DNA of 64,000 bases from Batkoa obscura (taxonomy: Eukaryota; Entomophthoromycota; Entomophthoromycetes; Entomophthorales; Batkoaceae). The number at the start of each line of letters is the position of its first letter. Position 1 is the first letter of the stretch. Positions 1 to 12,400 of the stretch are shown piece by piece. The notes below the pieces were generated by a model. It was not told where the DNA came from, searched no databases, and worked only from the letters and a program-made list of their open reading frames with translations. A program made the position numbers and the translations under genes. The stretch lies in assembly GCA_030770535.1 (NCBI GenBank), contig JASVEC010000048.1, forward strand, positions 62,001-126,000, read 5' to 3'.

Positions 1-664
1 CACTTTTACTACTGCTATCACTTTCAGACTCCTGTTCTAGAACTAATTCTCCAGCATTACTAAAATTCAAACTGTTACTATTATTTTCATTTGAATTTAA
101 TAGATCACTTAGTTCAAAGCCACTTATGTTCGAATGTCTTGTAGTTGCCAAAATTTCAGATTCTTTACTATTTATTGCTTGTTTTATTATATTATTGGAC
201 ATTTTAATCTCATGTTCGATTTCCACTGACATAACATTCGTCGTATTATCTTGTTTAGAATCATCTAGAGCGTTATGCTTGTATACTTCATGAGGTCTAT
301 TATAAGCATTTTGATTAAAACAAGGGTGAATCAACTCTTTTGATCTAAGGCTATGTTCATTTTTGGCGTTGTACAAGCTATTGGCCAAATCAAAGTTGAC
401 TTTCTCGTTTTTAAAAACACTTGTAATCTTTTTGTTATCTAAAAACTCAAGCGCGTTTGTTTCGTTTTTAACTTCATATCCTTCACGGTCATTAGCAGTA
501 TTTTCTATTTCATCTATACTTTCTTCACTACCTTGCTTTTCATCTTTTTCAATGTCATATTGATCAAAACGATCATAATCCCCATCGTTATTTGAATTAT
601 TGTCAGACTCCCACTGTTTGTTAAGTTCGCTCGATGCACTATTTTCGCTCCAATTGTTGCTCAT
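1..664 (-). CDS. Acidic low-complexity protein, 5' part (runs off window)
   Basis: An open frame starts at the ATG on positions 664-662 and stays open to base 1, giving about 221 residues; the gene continues outside the window. It begins MSNNWSENSAS and is rich in Asn, Ser, Glu and Asp, with no membrane segment or signal peptide visible. I recognise no family. It looks like a diverged paralogue of the protein at 3540-5401: both start MSN, share the same bias, and several short blocks occur in the same order (LYNAKNEHSLRS against LYTNNSQESLCS, then VEIEHEIK against VENEIQ, then ISGFELSDLLNS against LGEFELANSPN). The two genes are divergently arranged. Likely a disordered protein; role unknown. 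Confidence 0.6.
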   Translation of the reverse strand, partial: MSNNWSENSASSELNKQWESDNNSNNDGDYDRFDQYDIEKDEKQGSEESIDEIENTANDREGYEVKNETNALEFLDNKKITSVFKNEKVNFDLANSLYNAKNEHSLRSKELIHPCFNQNAYNRPHEVYKHNALDDSKQDNTTNVMSVEIEHEIKMSNNIIKQAINSKESEILATTRHSNISGFELSDLLNSNENNSNSLNFSNAGELVLEQESESDSSSKS

Positions 665-1226
665 TTATTACCTTTACAAATTAATTTAATGAAATTGAAT
701 TATATTTAAATTTTAAATTTTAAATTTACTACAATCACATACTCTTGTTTGAGTTAAAGATAATTGGTTGTTATCATTATAAAATTTTAACAAAAGCAAC
801 CAATTTATGTAACTATTGAACGGGGGACGCTTTTATTGAAAGGCTATCATATTAAATTAAGTGTAGTAATGGACAAAGTTGTTTTTGCAGCTTGCTTTTT
901 CTAGTTTTTTATATCATAAAGGTTACTAATATTAACTGATCTATTCAAATTATATTAAAACTAAAGGAAAATAACTTACCAAGATTGTCCTGCTTTAAGT
1001 ATTTAATCTTAGTATTTTTACTTTTACATATATTTTTATAAAAATAAAGAGCTTTCTAATATTGATATACAATACTGTAGCTAAAAATTTATAATACATC
1101 AAGCTATAGTAAAATAAATACGTGACAATGTAGTAAATGATATAGAAATATAATAATTAATGCTTGAATAAAAAATACAACTTTTTTAAAGTTGATTAAG
1201 TTTTTTTGTTTTACAGTATATTTATA
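665..1226. other. Intergenic, AT-rich
   Basis: Upstream region of the acidic gene that ends at 664. No coding frame or RNA gene is visible. AT-rich short direct repeats occur just upstream of the start codon (around 690-725). It ends at a MITE. Confidence 0.5.
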
Positions 1227-1334
1227 ATATGGGGATGTTTTTTTTGGTTTCATTATTTTTATTTATTTTTTAAGCGCTATTTGAGCGGAAAGATTATTAG
1301 TAAAATTCTTAAACAGAAAAATACATCCTCATAT
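1227..1334 (+). mobile_element. MITE copy 1 (100 bp) with ATAT target duplication
   Basis: The core 1231-1330 begins GGGGATG and ends CATCCTC, and is flanked on both sides by ATAT. It is the reference orientation of a family with ten copies in this window. The conserved interior has a T-run, GGTTTCATTA, then AAGCGCTATTTGAGCGGAAA and GTAAAATTCTTAAAC. There is no coding capacity, so it is a non-autonomous DNA transposon. Confidence 0.85.
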
Positions 1335-1710
1335 GATAGTTAATAATATATGGGGATATATTTCTTGTTTAAGAATTTTACCTTTGTACAGGGTGTGTCT
1401 GGGCTTTATATAACCATTTTCAAGATAATATAATTTGACAAGGGGAGCAAAGATAGTTATAAAACTTGTGAATATAATTTAAAGTAGCTTACAATTTATT
1501 GTTTTTAAATTTTGTATTAATAACATTATAAAAAGCAGTATTATTAACTTTTAATAAAAAGCGTAAAAAGGAATCTTTTTAAATTTACTTTTAATTTTTT
1601 GATTAATTGTTAAAAACTTAATAGTTAAATACTTTAATAGTAATTTTCAATTAAAAAAACATTATATACTCCAAAGCCTTTTTTATCATACTGTATTATT
1701 AAATTAAAGC
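1335..1710. repeat. MITE fragment (about 1348-1382) in AT-rich spacer
   Basis: Positions 1352-1382 read GGGGATATATTTCTTG followed by TTTAAGAATTTTAC, which matches the reverse-orientation end of the MITE family. The rest of the element is missing, so this is a truncated copy 14 bp after MITE copy 1. Nothing else is recognisable up to the inverted-repeat arm. Confidence 0.6.
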
Positions 1711-2753
1711 TTTACTAAATTTAATACAAATTCCCAGATTAGCAAGGCTTTTATTAATATAACTCATATATTAATATTAATCAAAGTTATAGTAAATAAA
1801 TATATATTCTTATAAAATTTCATTAAGAAATATTTATTATAACTACTTGCTATAAAATATTGGTTTATCAGCTCTCAGATTAATTATAACATAATAATCA
1901 TTTAACTTGTTTATAAAACTAGTTGTAGTCTTGTAATCAATTTGACCGTGATCCATGTGGTACAAGCAATTCAGAGTTCCTAATTTAGATTTGCTGTGAG
2001 AATTTCTATCGCCTAATTGCAAAGAACTTATTGTCCACGTTTTAATACCCATACTTGGCAACTATAATAAGGGATAACTATCATTATGCCCCTTACATAT
2101 AGCCACCAAGTTAGAGTATAAAAGAGACTACTCAACACAATAATTCAAGGCTTTTTAATTGAATTATTCTCTGATGTCTTACCATTAATAAAGCCACTAA
2201 GCCTTTCTGACAATATCTTACGTAGATTTTACAGTAGTACCTTCTATTCTATTTGTTTTACATAGTTCATAGTCTATTGCGCACTATTCTTACTAATTTA
2301 AGTCTATCTCAGTTACATAAACTAAGACCACTCGATTCAAGCCTAGTTAATAAAGCAAAAACTGCTTTTTAACTCCAACCACTGAGTACCAACTTTCACA
2401 TATTATATAATAATTTTAATTTATTTATTTTTAGTTAGTCATATTGATTTTTATTTATACTAAATCCAAAACTTTCACATTTATCAAAAAAATATACTGA
2501 AGCTATAGTTGATAATAATGCTACTTGCTAGTTTGTTTTTTGTTTCTTTTGAAGCACTAGTTTTATACATTGCTTAATTAAGTTTATTATTGTCAATAGT
2601 AAACTTTAATAATATTTCTTTCTTTTGTTCTATTATAAAATTCCATAAACCCTGGGTTGTTATAAATAGCTGTTAAAATTGATGTAAATGAATTATAATA
2701 TCTATACAATGTGCTTTTCCCTATTATATTAAAATTTTTAAAAATTATATTTA
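1711..2753 (+). repeat. Left arm of long inverted repeat 1
   Basis: Positions 1721-2753 are, as far as I can read, the exact reverse complement of 5929-6961 (position x pairs with 8682-x, with no indels). Homology frays over 1711-1720. The arm holds one TG...CA-type element (1851-2400, minus orientation) plus extra flanking sequence on both sides, so the duplicated unit is larger than the element. Confidence 0.9.
1851..2400 (-). mobile_element. TG...CA-ended repeat element, long subfamily, copy in left arm
   Basis: A roughly 550-bp element whose reference 5' end is TGTGAAAGTTGGTACTCA. It could be a solo LTR, or a non-autonomous DNA element with short terminal inverted repeats. It is related to copies at 6282-6831 and in 22.3-25.0 kb. 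An open stretch of 72 codons inside it (1843-2061) is duplicated because the arm is duplicated, and is probably not a gene. Confidence 0.65.
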
Positions 2754-2977
2754 AAGTTTAGTTATAAAAGCTTGCATTTTATTTTTATTTTAATAAAGTA
2801 AAAACAAATTCTGAAACCAATTCAGACATTCTTATATTATTATTGTGGCTACATTTTAATCTTTTTTTAAATATAGTTTACTTTGATATGATAAAAGCAA
2901 GTAATTTAACATTTAAGAATTTAAAATAACTTTTATTGTTTAAAATAATTATAAATAATTATATTAAATATATAAAA

Positions 2978-3083
2978 ATATGAGGATGTATTTTTATGTT
3001 TAAGAATTTTACTAACAATCTTTCCACTCAAACAGCACTTAAAAGATAGAAAAAGTGATAAGGCTAAAAAAACACCCCCATAT
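2978..3083 (-). mobile_element. MITE copy 2 with ATAT target duplication
   Basis: Core 2982-3079 in reverse orientation (GAGGATG...CACCCCC), flanked by ATAT on both sides. It lies in the loop of inverted repeat 1, about 450 bp upstream of the acidic gene at 3540. Confidence 0.85.
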
Positions 3084-3539
3084 ATTTCTTTAATATTTCC
3101 TTTTATTTAAAATTTTAAACAGATTATCAGCCAAAGATATTATAATAATAAACTATACATATACCCCTTATTATTCACAGAACTAGGTACAAAAAAACTC
3201 CCTGAAAAAGATAGAATTTTCAATGTAGATTACAATTATTATAAATAAAACGTCAAATGTTAAATGCATTCATATCAATAAAAAAGGGTTTTTAGACCAA
3301 ACCTATATTTTTTTCGTACTATCACTATATTTAGCTTTTGTCTATAAAACTTTGCAATTTTTTACTAAAATAAAGTATCCTTTAAATTCTTAGCTACGTT
3401 CAATAAACAGCTTTTTGATAGCTTAGTAATTGATATCACTTTTAAGATTTTATTGTTAAAAAAATCAATTATTTTGTTATTAGTAGAAACATTATAAGAT
3501 TTTAAGCAAATTTCATTAAACTATATCTAGTGGTACTCA
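3084..3539. other. Upstream region of the acidic gene
   Basis: AT-rich 5' flank of the gene starting at 3540. I see no recognisable promoter element beyond T-rich and A-rich tracts. Confidence 0.4.
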
Positions 3540-5401
3540 ATGAGCAACAAAAGTACCAATTGTGAAATAAATAATGATAATCAACTGAGGGAGAACAGTG
3601 TTGATTTTCATACTGAAGGCAACGATCAATATTCTAACCAGAACGAATTCAAAGATGAAGAACAATTTTTGAATTCAGATGATTCTCATCAAAAAAGAAA
3701 TCATAGAAAGGAAGAGAATGAAGTAAAGGAAATAGATGATATCAATGTAATGGAAACAGGAGTGGCAGAATTGTTAACAAGGGAAGGAAGCAAAGAAGGA
3801 AGCAGAGAAGGAAGCGAAGAAAAAAGCAAAAGGGGGGGAGAAAGCGAAAATAACACAATGAAAGATAATACAGAAATTAATGAGAAAGACATGAACAAAA
3901 GTAGCGAATATGAAGAGTTTTATTTTGAAAAAAATGCGTCCAATTTTAACCTGTCAACAAATACAGGTCTTTCAAACCTTCTTGAAAACAATAGTATACA
4001 CAACACTGGAAATTGCCATATACTTGAAACATTAGAGGTGTCCGATCAACTTTATACCAACAATAGTCAGGAAAGCTTGTGTAGTGATATAAACAATATT
4101 GCTCAACTTGCTATGGTTAAAGATTTCACTATTAAAGTAGAAAATGAGATCCAAAGGCCTGATATTACGATGTGGGAGCAGCCAAAAGATATAAACTCTG
4201 AAACTTTAGTTGGCAGTGAACTTATAAACTTGGGTGAGTTTGAATTAGCTAACTCACCAAATATAAATGATATTAATAAGGATTACTTAAGTAATGACCA
4301 AGATGGAAATTTAGACCAAAATCAAGGATTCGATAACTATAATTCAGAAAGCTATAGTTCAGGGGATTATGAATCAACTGAAGGAGAAGAATTTAGCAAT
4401 GAAGAATTAATCGAGAAGCAAAATATTGAAAACAATGGAGTCCAAAGTCAAATGGTAATAGAATTAAGCTCTAGCGATAATGAAGATAAAAACAATTTTG
4501 ATAAGAGCACTTCAGAACAAGATACTAATCATAGACAAAATGATTTGCTTTCCAATGAAAGTGAAAGTGAAAATAATATTGCGTATTTAGTTGGAGAAAG
4601 TGAGATCATAAGCTTTATTGGAGCCCAGGATGAACATGATGATAAGAGTGATTATGAAAGATACAATGATAGTGATTATAATGATTATGATGAGGGAATT
4701 GATTTTAGAGAATATAATAGTAAAATTAATTGCAACGAGTTTAACGACAAAATTAAATGTAATGAATTTGACGAAAGTAATTCCAACAAAAATGTTTCAG
4801 AGCAAAATTCTATCGAACCTATAGAAAAAGATTTATTTGATAGCAGAAATAAAAATAATTCCACAAATCCTTGTGATGAAAGTAAAAGCACTGATTTTGC
4901 TAGATCTCAAAATAATAATTACTTCAAAAGTATTACAGATAAAAGTGATGAATTAAAACTGTTGAATCAAATTAGTGAAAAGGAGGATAAATCTGATAAA
5001 GGTAGTGAAGAAATTGAGGATATAATAAATAAAAAGGAAATCATTGGAAGGTAATTCAACTGTTTTTGTAAAGTATCTATCTGATTATTTTTAGAAATTT
5101 GGCACATATGTATATTCCTTGGATTATTAATAAAAGACTAAGAGAAAAAATAGTCTCGCATCCTTTTTCTACATTGCTTCGTCCTTTTCCTTACACCACA
5201 TATCAAACAAGCAATGAAACCCAGGCTATTGACCCAGGTGACCTTAATGTGTTACCATTTCCATATATAAAAAAATTACCAAAAGAAAATGAAATAAGAT
5301 TGACTAGCGGCCCAGAATCAGAAAGCGAAGTTACTGAAGATTTTTATAGTTCGAAGTTGGATCAAAATAGTATAAAAAGAGCAAGGTATCAAAAAAGGTA
5401 G
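3540..5401 (+). CDS. Acidic, Asn/Ser/Glu-rich protein in the loop of inverted repeat 1
   Basis: There are two exons, 3540-5050 and 5095-5401. The intron runs from GTAATTCAAC to TTTTTAG and joins GGAAG to AAATTTGGC in frame. The product is about 605 residues. Residues 1-504 are disordered-looking and acidic, with a charged SKEGSREGSEEKSKRG stretch near residue 85 and SSGDYESTEGEE near residue 275. The C-terminal ~100 residues are more ordered: HMYIPWIINKRLREK, a Pro/Tyr-rich patch, then an acidic tail ending RARYQKR. I do not recognise the family. Short shared blocks suggest it is a diverged paralogue of the gene at 1-664. Its position between kilobase-long inverted arms is unusual: recombination between the arms would flip the whole gene. 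Confidence 0.65.
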
Positions 5402-5928
5402 TAAAAAATAAAATGAATGTGACAAGGACCAAATATTGATTTGGAATAATTGCTATACTTATTTGTAGTTTAAAGTATTTACTTAACCTTTATTTAAACA
5501 ATTAAATATATTTAATGCTGAATTAGCTTTTAATAAATTTATACTGATTTGCTATGATTTAGTATATACTTTTAATTTAATTTTAATTATCTTTATTTTT
5601 TATGACAACTATAGGTAAATCTTGATTTGATGTTAGTAATGTGTATGTATTGTAGTTTGAAATAGATTATATGTAGTAATAAGCTTATGTCAATAATAAG
5701 AAGGTATATCACTATTTTAAACTTTTAAATACAGGGTGTTTAAAGTTTTTATAGGCATTTTTAAGGCAGTATAATTTTAAAAGAAAAAGGAATAAGTTAA
5801 TAATATTAATAATTATAGTTTAAATAGTTTATTTTTTATTAGTTTTGATTCTTGTATTAATAGTATCAAAAATATTAAAGTTATTAATACTGGAACAAAA
5901 TGGCTCAAAATAAGCTTTTTCAAACTTC
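5402..5928. other. Intergenic, AT-rich
   Basis: Region 3' of the acidic gene up to the right inverted arm. No gene seen. Confidence 0.4.
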
Positions 5929-6971
5929 TAAATATAATTTTTAAAAATTTTAATATAATAGGGAAAAGCACATTGTATAGATATTATAATTCATTTACAT
6001 CAATTTTAACAGCTATTTATAACAACCCAGGGTTTATGGAATTTTATAATAGAACAAAAGAAAGAAATATTATTAAAGTTTACTATTGACAATAATAAAC
6101 TTAATTAAGCAATGTATAAAACTAGTGCTTCAAAAGAAACAAAAAACAAACTAGCAAGTAGCATTATTATCAACTATAGCTTCAGTATATTTTTTTGATA
6201 AATGTGAAAGTTTTGGATTTAGTATAAATAAAAATCAATATGACTAACTAAAAATAAATAAATTAAAATTATTATATAATATGTGAAAGTTGGTACTCAG
6301 TGGTTGGAGTTAAAAAGCAGTTTTTGCTTTATTAACTAGGCTTGAATCGAGTGGTCTTAGTTTATGTAACTGAGATAGACTTAAATTAGTAAGAATAGTG
6401 CGCAATAGACTATGAACTATGTAAAACAAATAGAATAGAAGGTACTACTGTAAAATCTACGTAAGATATTGTCAGAAAGGCTTAGTGGCTTTATTAATGG
6501 TAAGACATCAGAGAATAATTCAATTAAAAAGCCTTGAATTATTGTGTTGAGTAGTCTCTTTTATACTCTAACTTGGTGGCTATATGTAAGGGGCATAATG
6601 ATAGTTATCCCTTATTATAGTTGCCAAGTATGGGTATTAAAACGTGGACAATAAGTTCTTTGCAATTAGGCGATAGAAATTCTCACAGCAAATCTAAATT
6701 AGGAACTCTGAATTGCTTGTACCACATGGATCACGGTCAAATTGATTACAAGACTACAACTAGTTTTATAAACAAGTTAAATGATTATTATGTTATAATT
6801 AATCTGAGAGCTGATAAACCAATATTTTATAGCAAGTAGTTATAATAAATATTTCTTAATGAAATTTTATAAGAATATATATTTATTTACTATAACTTTG
6901 ATTAATATTAATATATGAGTTATATTAATAAAAGCCTTGCTAATCTGGGAATTTGTATTAAGTTTAATAAA
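5929..6971 (-). repeat. Right arm of long inverted repeat 1
   Basis: Reverse complement of 1711-2753, with no mismatch seen over about 1,033 bp. The inner 350 bp (5929-6281) contain a short open stretch with residues STLYRYYNSFTSILTAIY followed by NNPGFMEFYNRTKERN, which could be a scrap of a transposase-like protein. The outer part holds the TG...CA element. Confidence 0.9.
6282..6831 (+). mobile_element. TG...CA-ended repeat element, long subfamily, copy in right arm
   Basis: Starts TGTGAAAGTTGGTACTCAG and is the mirror of 1851-2400. It contains a TTTTATACTC TATA-like stretch near 6560, as expected if it is LTR-derived. No target duplication is visible at this copy. Confidence 0.65.
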
Positions 6972-7230
6972 AATTCTGCTAACTTACAATACAAATTATA
7001 ATAAAATAATTTAAAACTGCGTCAGGTACTTTTGGTTTTTAATAAAGATTTATTTTTATAGAATTTTAAGCAAAGTTTTTAAATTTTAAAATTTTTAAAA
7101 TTAGATAAAGAAATGAAACCAATTCAGAAATATCACTATATGCTTTCAATAAAGGGGAAATTGACTACAATTTTTTTGCAATTGTTTCTTTTCTCCAAGT
7201 TGAAAACTCAAAAAAATCCAAAAAATAAAA

Positions 7231-9363
7231 ATGCCATCATCAACTAACTGTGGTAACCCATTATTCTTAAAATTTGTAGAAGAATGGCTCATTGAAGCAC
7301 GATGTAATGGCTCAAGATCAAAATTTATTTATCAAAAAGTATGTTATCTATTAACAATAACAATAAATATTAACTTTCTAGGCTTATGACTCTTTATTGA
7401 ATTGCCCTACAGTTCTAAGTGCTGAAGAAACAGTTCAATTAAACGGTATAGGCCCCAGTATTGCTGCTAAATTAGCGAGAAAATTGGAAGAGCACAAAAT
7501 TAAGGAAAGAGATGAGTTAAATAATGAAGGTATATTAATTTTAGTCAAGCAACAACAACTAAAGACAAAAACTAGCCGAAGTTATCGACTTTACAGTAAA
7601 TGATAACGAACAACAAAACCAAGGAGAAGTTACAGAAAGAAGTGATATTGTAATTAAGAAGAAACAGAAAACTAAGAGTAATTTTTGACCCATTTTTCTA
7701 ATTTTTATTTAACAGCTTTCCAATTCAATCAAGGTAACCAGATTGATAAACACAATAGAATACTGGCGCTCTTACCTAACAAAATGCTGCAAAGAGAATC
7801 CAATAAAAAAACCAAATCTAAAGAATATGTCCCAACTTATAGATCTGGGGGTTATGCAATATTAATAGCTTTATACAAACTACATCAGCGAGAAAGCAAT
7901 TTAAGTGAAAAGTATTCAAAACAACAAATTATTCAAATAGCCAATCAGCATTGTAATGTGCCATTAGACAAACCTTTACATGGACAAGCTTATACTGGTT
8001 GGTCATGCATAAAGCAGCTAATTAAACATGATTTAGTTTATGTCGTACAAAGGCCTGTTTTTTATTCATTAACTGAAGCGGGATGGGATTTAGCTAAAAG
8101 ATTAATTTCGGCAGAACAAGAGATCAATCATAATATGAATACTGAATATGAAATTAACAGGGATATAGTAATAAGGCAAAGCACTGATATAAATGATATA
8201 AATAGCATAGATAAAACCATAAACAACAGAGTTGAAGCTCAAGATAATGAACCAATTAATATTGAATTAAGTAGTAGAACAAAAGACGCTGGAAATACTG
8301 TGATTGGAGCCAACAACAATAGCAATCAAGATAAAATGATAGGCAATAGCACTAATGAGATATTCAAAGAATTTGAATTAAAAAAAGAAGATTGTTGTAT
8401 TACATTGCTATTGGATAGCAGAGAAATAATGAGCGTTAAAGATCGAGATTATTTTGAAATAGGATTGAGTCGAAGAGGTGTAAAATTGGAAAAAAGAAAT
8501 TTAAGTTTAGGAGATTTTTTATGGGTAGCAAAATCTAAGACAGGATGTTCTGGGCCAGAAGAAGAAATTGTTTTAGATTTTGTAGTTGAAAGGAAGAGAT
8601 ATGATGACCTCTTTGCTTCAATAAAAGACGGCAGATTTAAAGAGCAGAAAGTAATATTTATATCATTTGCTTTATACTATTTTTATTTTTTTATTTAAGT
8701 CTCGTTTAAAATCTTGTGGCTTATCAAAGATAATTTATCTAATTGAAGGTTTCAATCTTAATGATATCAATAACGTAATGATACCTTATAACCAAATTGT
8801 AACTAGCATATGCAAAACAATTATCAAAGAAGGTTTTATAATAAAAATGACCAAAGATTTGGAGGAGAGTTTAAGTTACTTAGCAAGTTTGACACAAAAA
8901 ATTATATCAAGTTATGAAGTAATTGAATGATTAAGTGGTATAATATTAATATTAATATAGTTTTTATAGAGTAGAGATTTGGTTGGAACAAACATACTAC
9001 TTGATGGTAAAAAGCCAAGCTATAAACTTAGTAATTTGAACTTAAGTTATCAGTCTTTTCAAATATTGACTTCAAAGTCATCCCAAATCACTATTCAAAC
9101 ATATTTTATTAAAATGTTACTTAGTGTCAAAGGGTGTTCATTAAAAAAGGCACTTACTATTATTAAAGGTTATCCCACCCCAGCAAGGTAACAGTTTTAT
9201 ATAGTTTATAAACTTAATAATAAAATTTAGTTTACTTAACAAATACAATCAAAGTGGTGCCAAGAGCAGTGAACTATTGTTAGTTAATAATTCAAAAGAT
9301 TTAGCTAGTAGAGTTACGCCTATACTATCTAAGCGGATTTACTCTTTTTTTTCTAATAAATAA
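7231..9363 (+). CDS. MUS81: MUS81 structure-specific endonuclease subunit
   Basis: Six exons: 7231-7338, 7382-7595, 7716-8650, 8700-8918, 8970-9187 and 9231-9363, giving about 608 residues, close to the family's usual length. The N-terminal helix-hairpin-helix (NPLFLKFVEEWL, later NGIGPSIAAKLARKL) and the winged-helix stretch (PTYRSGGYAILIALY) are recognisable. The XPF-family nuclease signature is present: GDFLWVAK, then VVERKRYDDLFASIKDGRF with the ERKxxxD catalytic core, then EQK-SRLKSCGL across an intron. The C-terminal HhH has VKGCSLKKALTIIKGYPTPASLL. With an EME1-type partner it cleaves 3'-flaps and nicked Holliday junctions in the nucleus. The junction of exons 2 and 3 lies in the non-conserved linker and is the least certain. 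Confidence 0.92.
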
Positions 9364-9499
9364 CGTCTTATTATTATATTATTTTGTTTTAAATGTTTGA
9401 TCAAAAAATAATTGCAATTTTTAAAATCATTAATTTCTACGTCTAAAATCTTTGATTAAAATTTAATCTAGATAATTTTAAATTCTGTTTTTTATAAAA

Positions 9500-12400
9500 A
9501 TGAATGACGAACACAGATATCAGAGGGGAAGCGATAGAGGAAGAAGAGGAGGAAGAGGTAGCTATAATGGGCCGAAAAAGAGGGGAAGAAGGCCAACTAA
9601 TCCTCCTCCATCAATGATTCCTGATAACATGCAACCAGTACCCCAAGTTATTCCTAACCCAAACTTAGATTTCCAATATATGCAGGGTCCAATTTACGAA
9701 AGAAATCATCCACATCCACATCCTCAGCCTCAGCCTTATAGTTATAATAGCAGCAGAAGGGAATCAACGACTGCTAAACCAACAAATCCATTCTGTTTAG
9801 ATCCACCGCCAATGGAATTGAAACAAACTTTGGATAAACTTAAATCAGGACTCGAGTCAAAAAACAATGTTAGTGTAGAAAATTGTATTAAAGATTATAT
9901 AAGGATTGCGTCTGAGTTTCAGCATCCAGATATAATGAGTCAAATATGCATTGATTTATCTGTTAAGTTTAGCACTTGTGATAATGATTATTTTCATGAT
10001 ATCATCTATAATGCATTTAAACAAATTTCAAAATTTACTACCAAAGAAAATGTAAATTTAAAAGAATCAGTAAAAAATATTACATCAGCTCATTTTAGAG
10101 TCAATTTTGTTGCTAGAACTTTATGCCTTAAGTAAATACCATTGTACATAAAATAACGAGTTTATTAATATTCAATTTTAGAATACTCAAAAATTTAAGT
10201 CATGCTATAGAAGTAGATAACTATATATATTATTTGATATTATTAAGTTTAAACTCGGATCAAGATTTTGAGATAATGGAGGCGTTAGCATTTAGCAAAA
10301 AACTTATTGGAATAAATAGTAATTTTGTGCACTTTATATTACCATTCCTTGGGGATATGCTTGGGTTGGATTGTGAAGAAAGCAAAGATCCATTTAGTAA
10401 AGAAAAAGTGTTAAAGAAAGCAGAAACTTTAGATATTTATTTAAAGGTTGTTGACACTTTAAGGGCTTTTAGCCAGCATTTGAACTCGGCTATGAAAGTA
10501 AAACTATTAAAATTAAATTATAGTCAACATTAAACTTATTGTTTATAGGCACGTGCTTATTGTTTAGAATTATTGGCTGGTATGGATATTAAAACTTATG
10601 GGGCTATACCTTCAATTTTAATATATGTATCTTCTGAGTTGGCATCTATTAGTGAAGTGGGTAGAATTAAGCAGGTAAATATTGAAGAAATCAATTGAAA
10701 TAAACTAAAGATTATAGGCAAGTTATTTATTTGAATTATTAATGGAATATTCAACTACACTCCCAAATATTAAAAAGAGTAATATAGTAGCTATAATAGA
10801 AGGTTTGATTTTATTAGCAAGGTCAGGTTTATGTTTTGAACCAAACCAAATGGAATTTTTGTTTCAAATTATGAAGTCATGGTATAAAAATGAATTGTTA
10901 TTAAGCAAATGTTTGATGTTAGTAAAATTCGGTATAAAATCCATGGATTTGGAGCAAAAGATCCAAATATTCAAATTTGAAGAAACTCTTAATATCGAGT
11001 TGAAGTCATTAAATTTAAATGAAGAAATTAATGCTTTGATGTCAAATGAAAAGGAACTTATTTCCCGATTTATTGAAAATTATATAAAACCATGCATAAA
11101 ACAAGAAAATAATGTATACCTCTATCAATTATTATATATATTGTCAATTGATGATAACACAATTGATAATATTTATATTTTATCCAAAAAATATTCGAGT
11201 ATTTTAACTGTCATACAATCATTTTATTCCCTTATAAAAACTACTCCAGATGACGAATTAAACAGTAAATTTATAAAATTGTTATTATAGTAAATACTAA
11301 TTTTTATAGTAAATACCAAAGTCTATATTATTAAAATCTGCATATTTATTATCTGGGGTATGCTCAGATCTTTTATTAAACATAAAAAGGCACCACATGA
11401 TAAGCTTACAATATTATTAAATACACTAAGTGATTATTTAATATTACTTAATAAGCTTTATAAAAAATTAGAATCTAATTTTTATACGGATTTATTTTTA
11501 TTGCTCAATATTTTGAAAACTTTAAAAAGATACTATTTTGAAGAAGGTAATTTGATACTACAAAAACAATCTATATTTGTATAAGTTTATTAATTGACTT
11601 GTATTCATTAGGTGTGTCTAACTTAGAGTCAAATATAAAAGATACAATTGAACTCAAAACTTATTGTTTAGTAATAGAATGGATAAAAGAATACGCTCAC
11701 AAGCATCTTAATCAATTATCACCTCAAACAAAACAAACAATTTTAACTGATTCTAAAATAGTTGAATTCCAAGAATACCCCAAACTCTTTTGTGCTGGCA
11801 TAATTATTGCTATAAACTTTTTCCCTGCTGGAAATCCACTCAATGATGTTGTTTCAGCTAAAAAAAATGGCTTTATCCAACCTACTTGGTTAAGAGAACA
11901 ACTTAATTCCTTTACAGGCGTAGATTCAATAACCAATCATCCCTTAGTTATGTGTGACATTGCTATCATGTCTCTTCGACTTGGAAATCATCCCATTTCT
12001 AATTTTATCTTCTCCAAGTTAACTGGCGGGGTATGTTTTAATTTATTTTAAAGATTTTGTTGCTAAGAATTTTAGGCAACCTCAGAAATTACAAGGATTT
12101 ATATGGAAGGATTTAAATACTGGTCAGCAGCAGAAACTCAAATCAAATATATTTCAAGTTGTAAATTAACATTTGAGTCTAAAAACATTCAAAAGTTCCT
12201 TACAGGCGACCTTGATAATTGTAGTAATAAATTAATCCAAGCAAGAGATAGTTTCAAGGTAAACTTTTTATTAAAAATGTAATAATAGTATAAAGATTAT
12301 ATTTAGACACTTCATTATCTTGCTGGGTATAGTCAAATACCTTTGATGTCATTATGGGTAGAAATAAGGGTCGAATTAATACAAATTTTATTTCAATATA

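Noticed and set aside
1843-2061. 72-codon open frame (and its mirror at 6621-6839) as a conserved protein gene
   Set aside because: It lies inside the TG...CA repeat element and is duplicated only because the inverted arm is duplicated; related repeat copies do not keep the frame, and composition is repeat-like.
7530-7544. A 15-nt intron in MUS81
   Set aside because: GTATATTAATTTTAG has GT-AG ends, but it is in frame without a stop and far shorter than other introns here, so the sequence is more simply coding.
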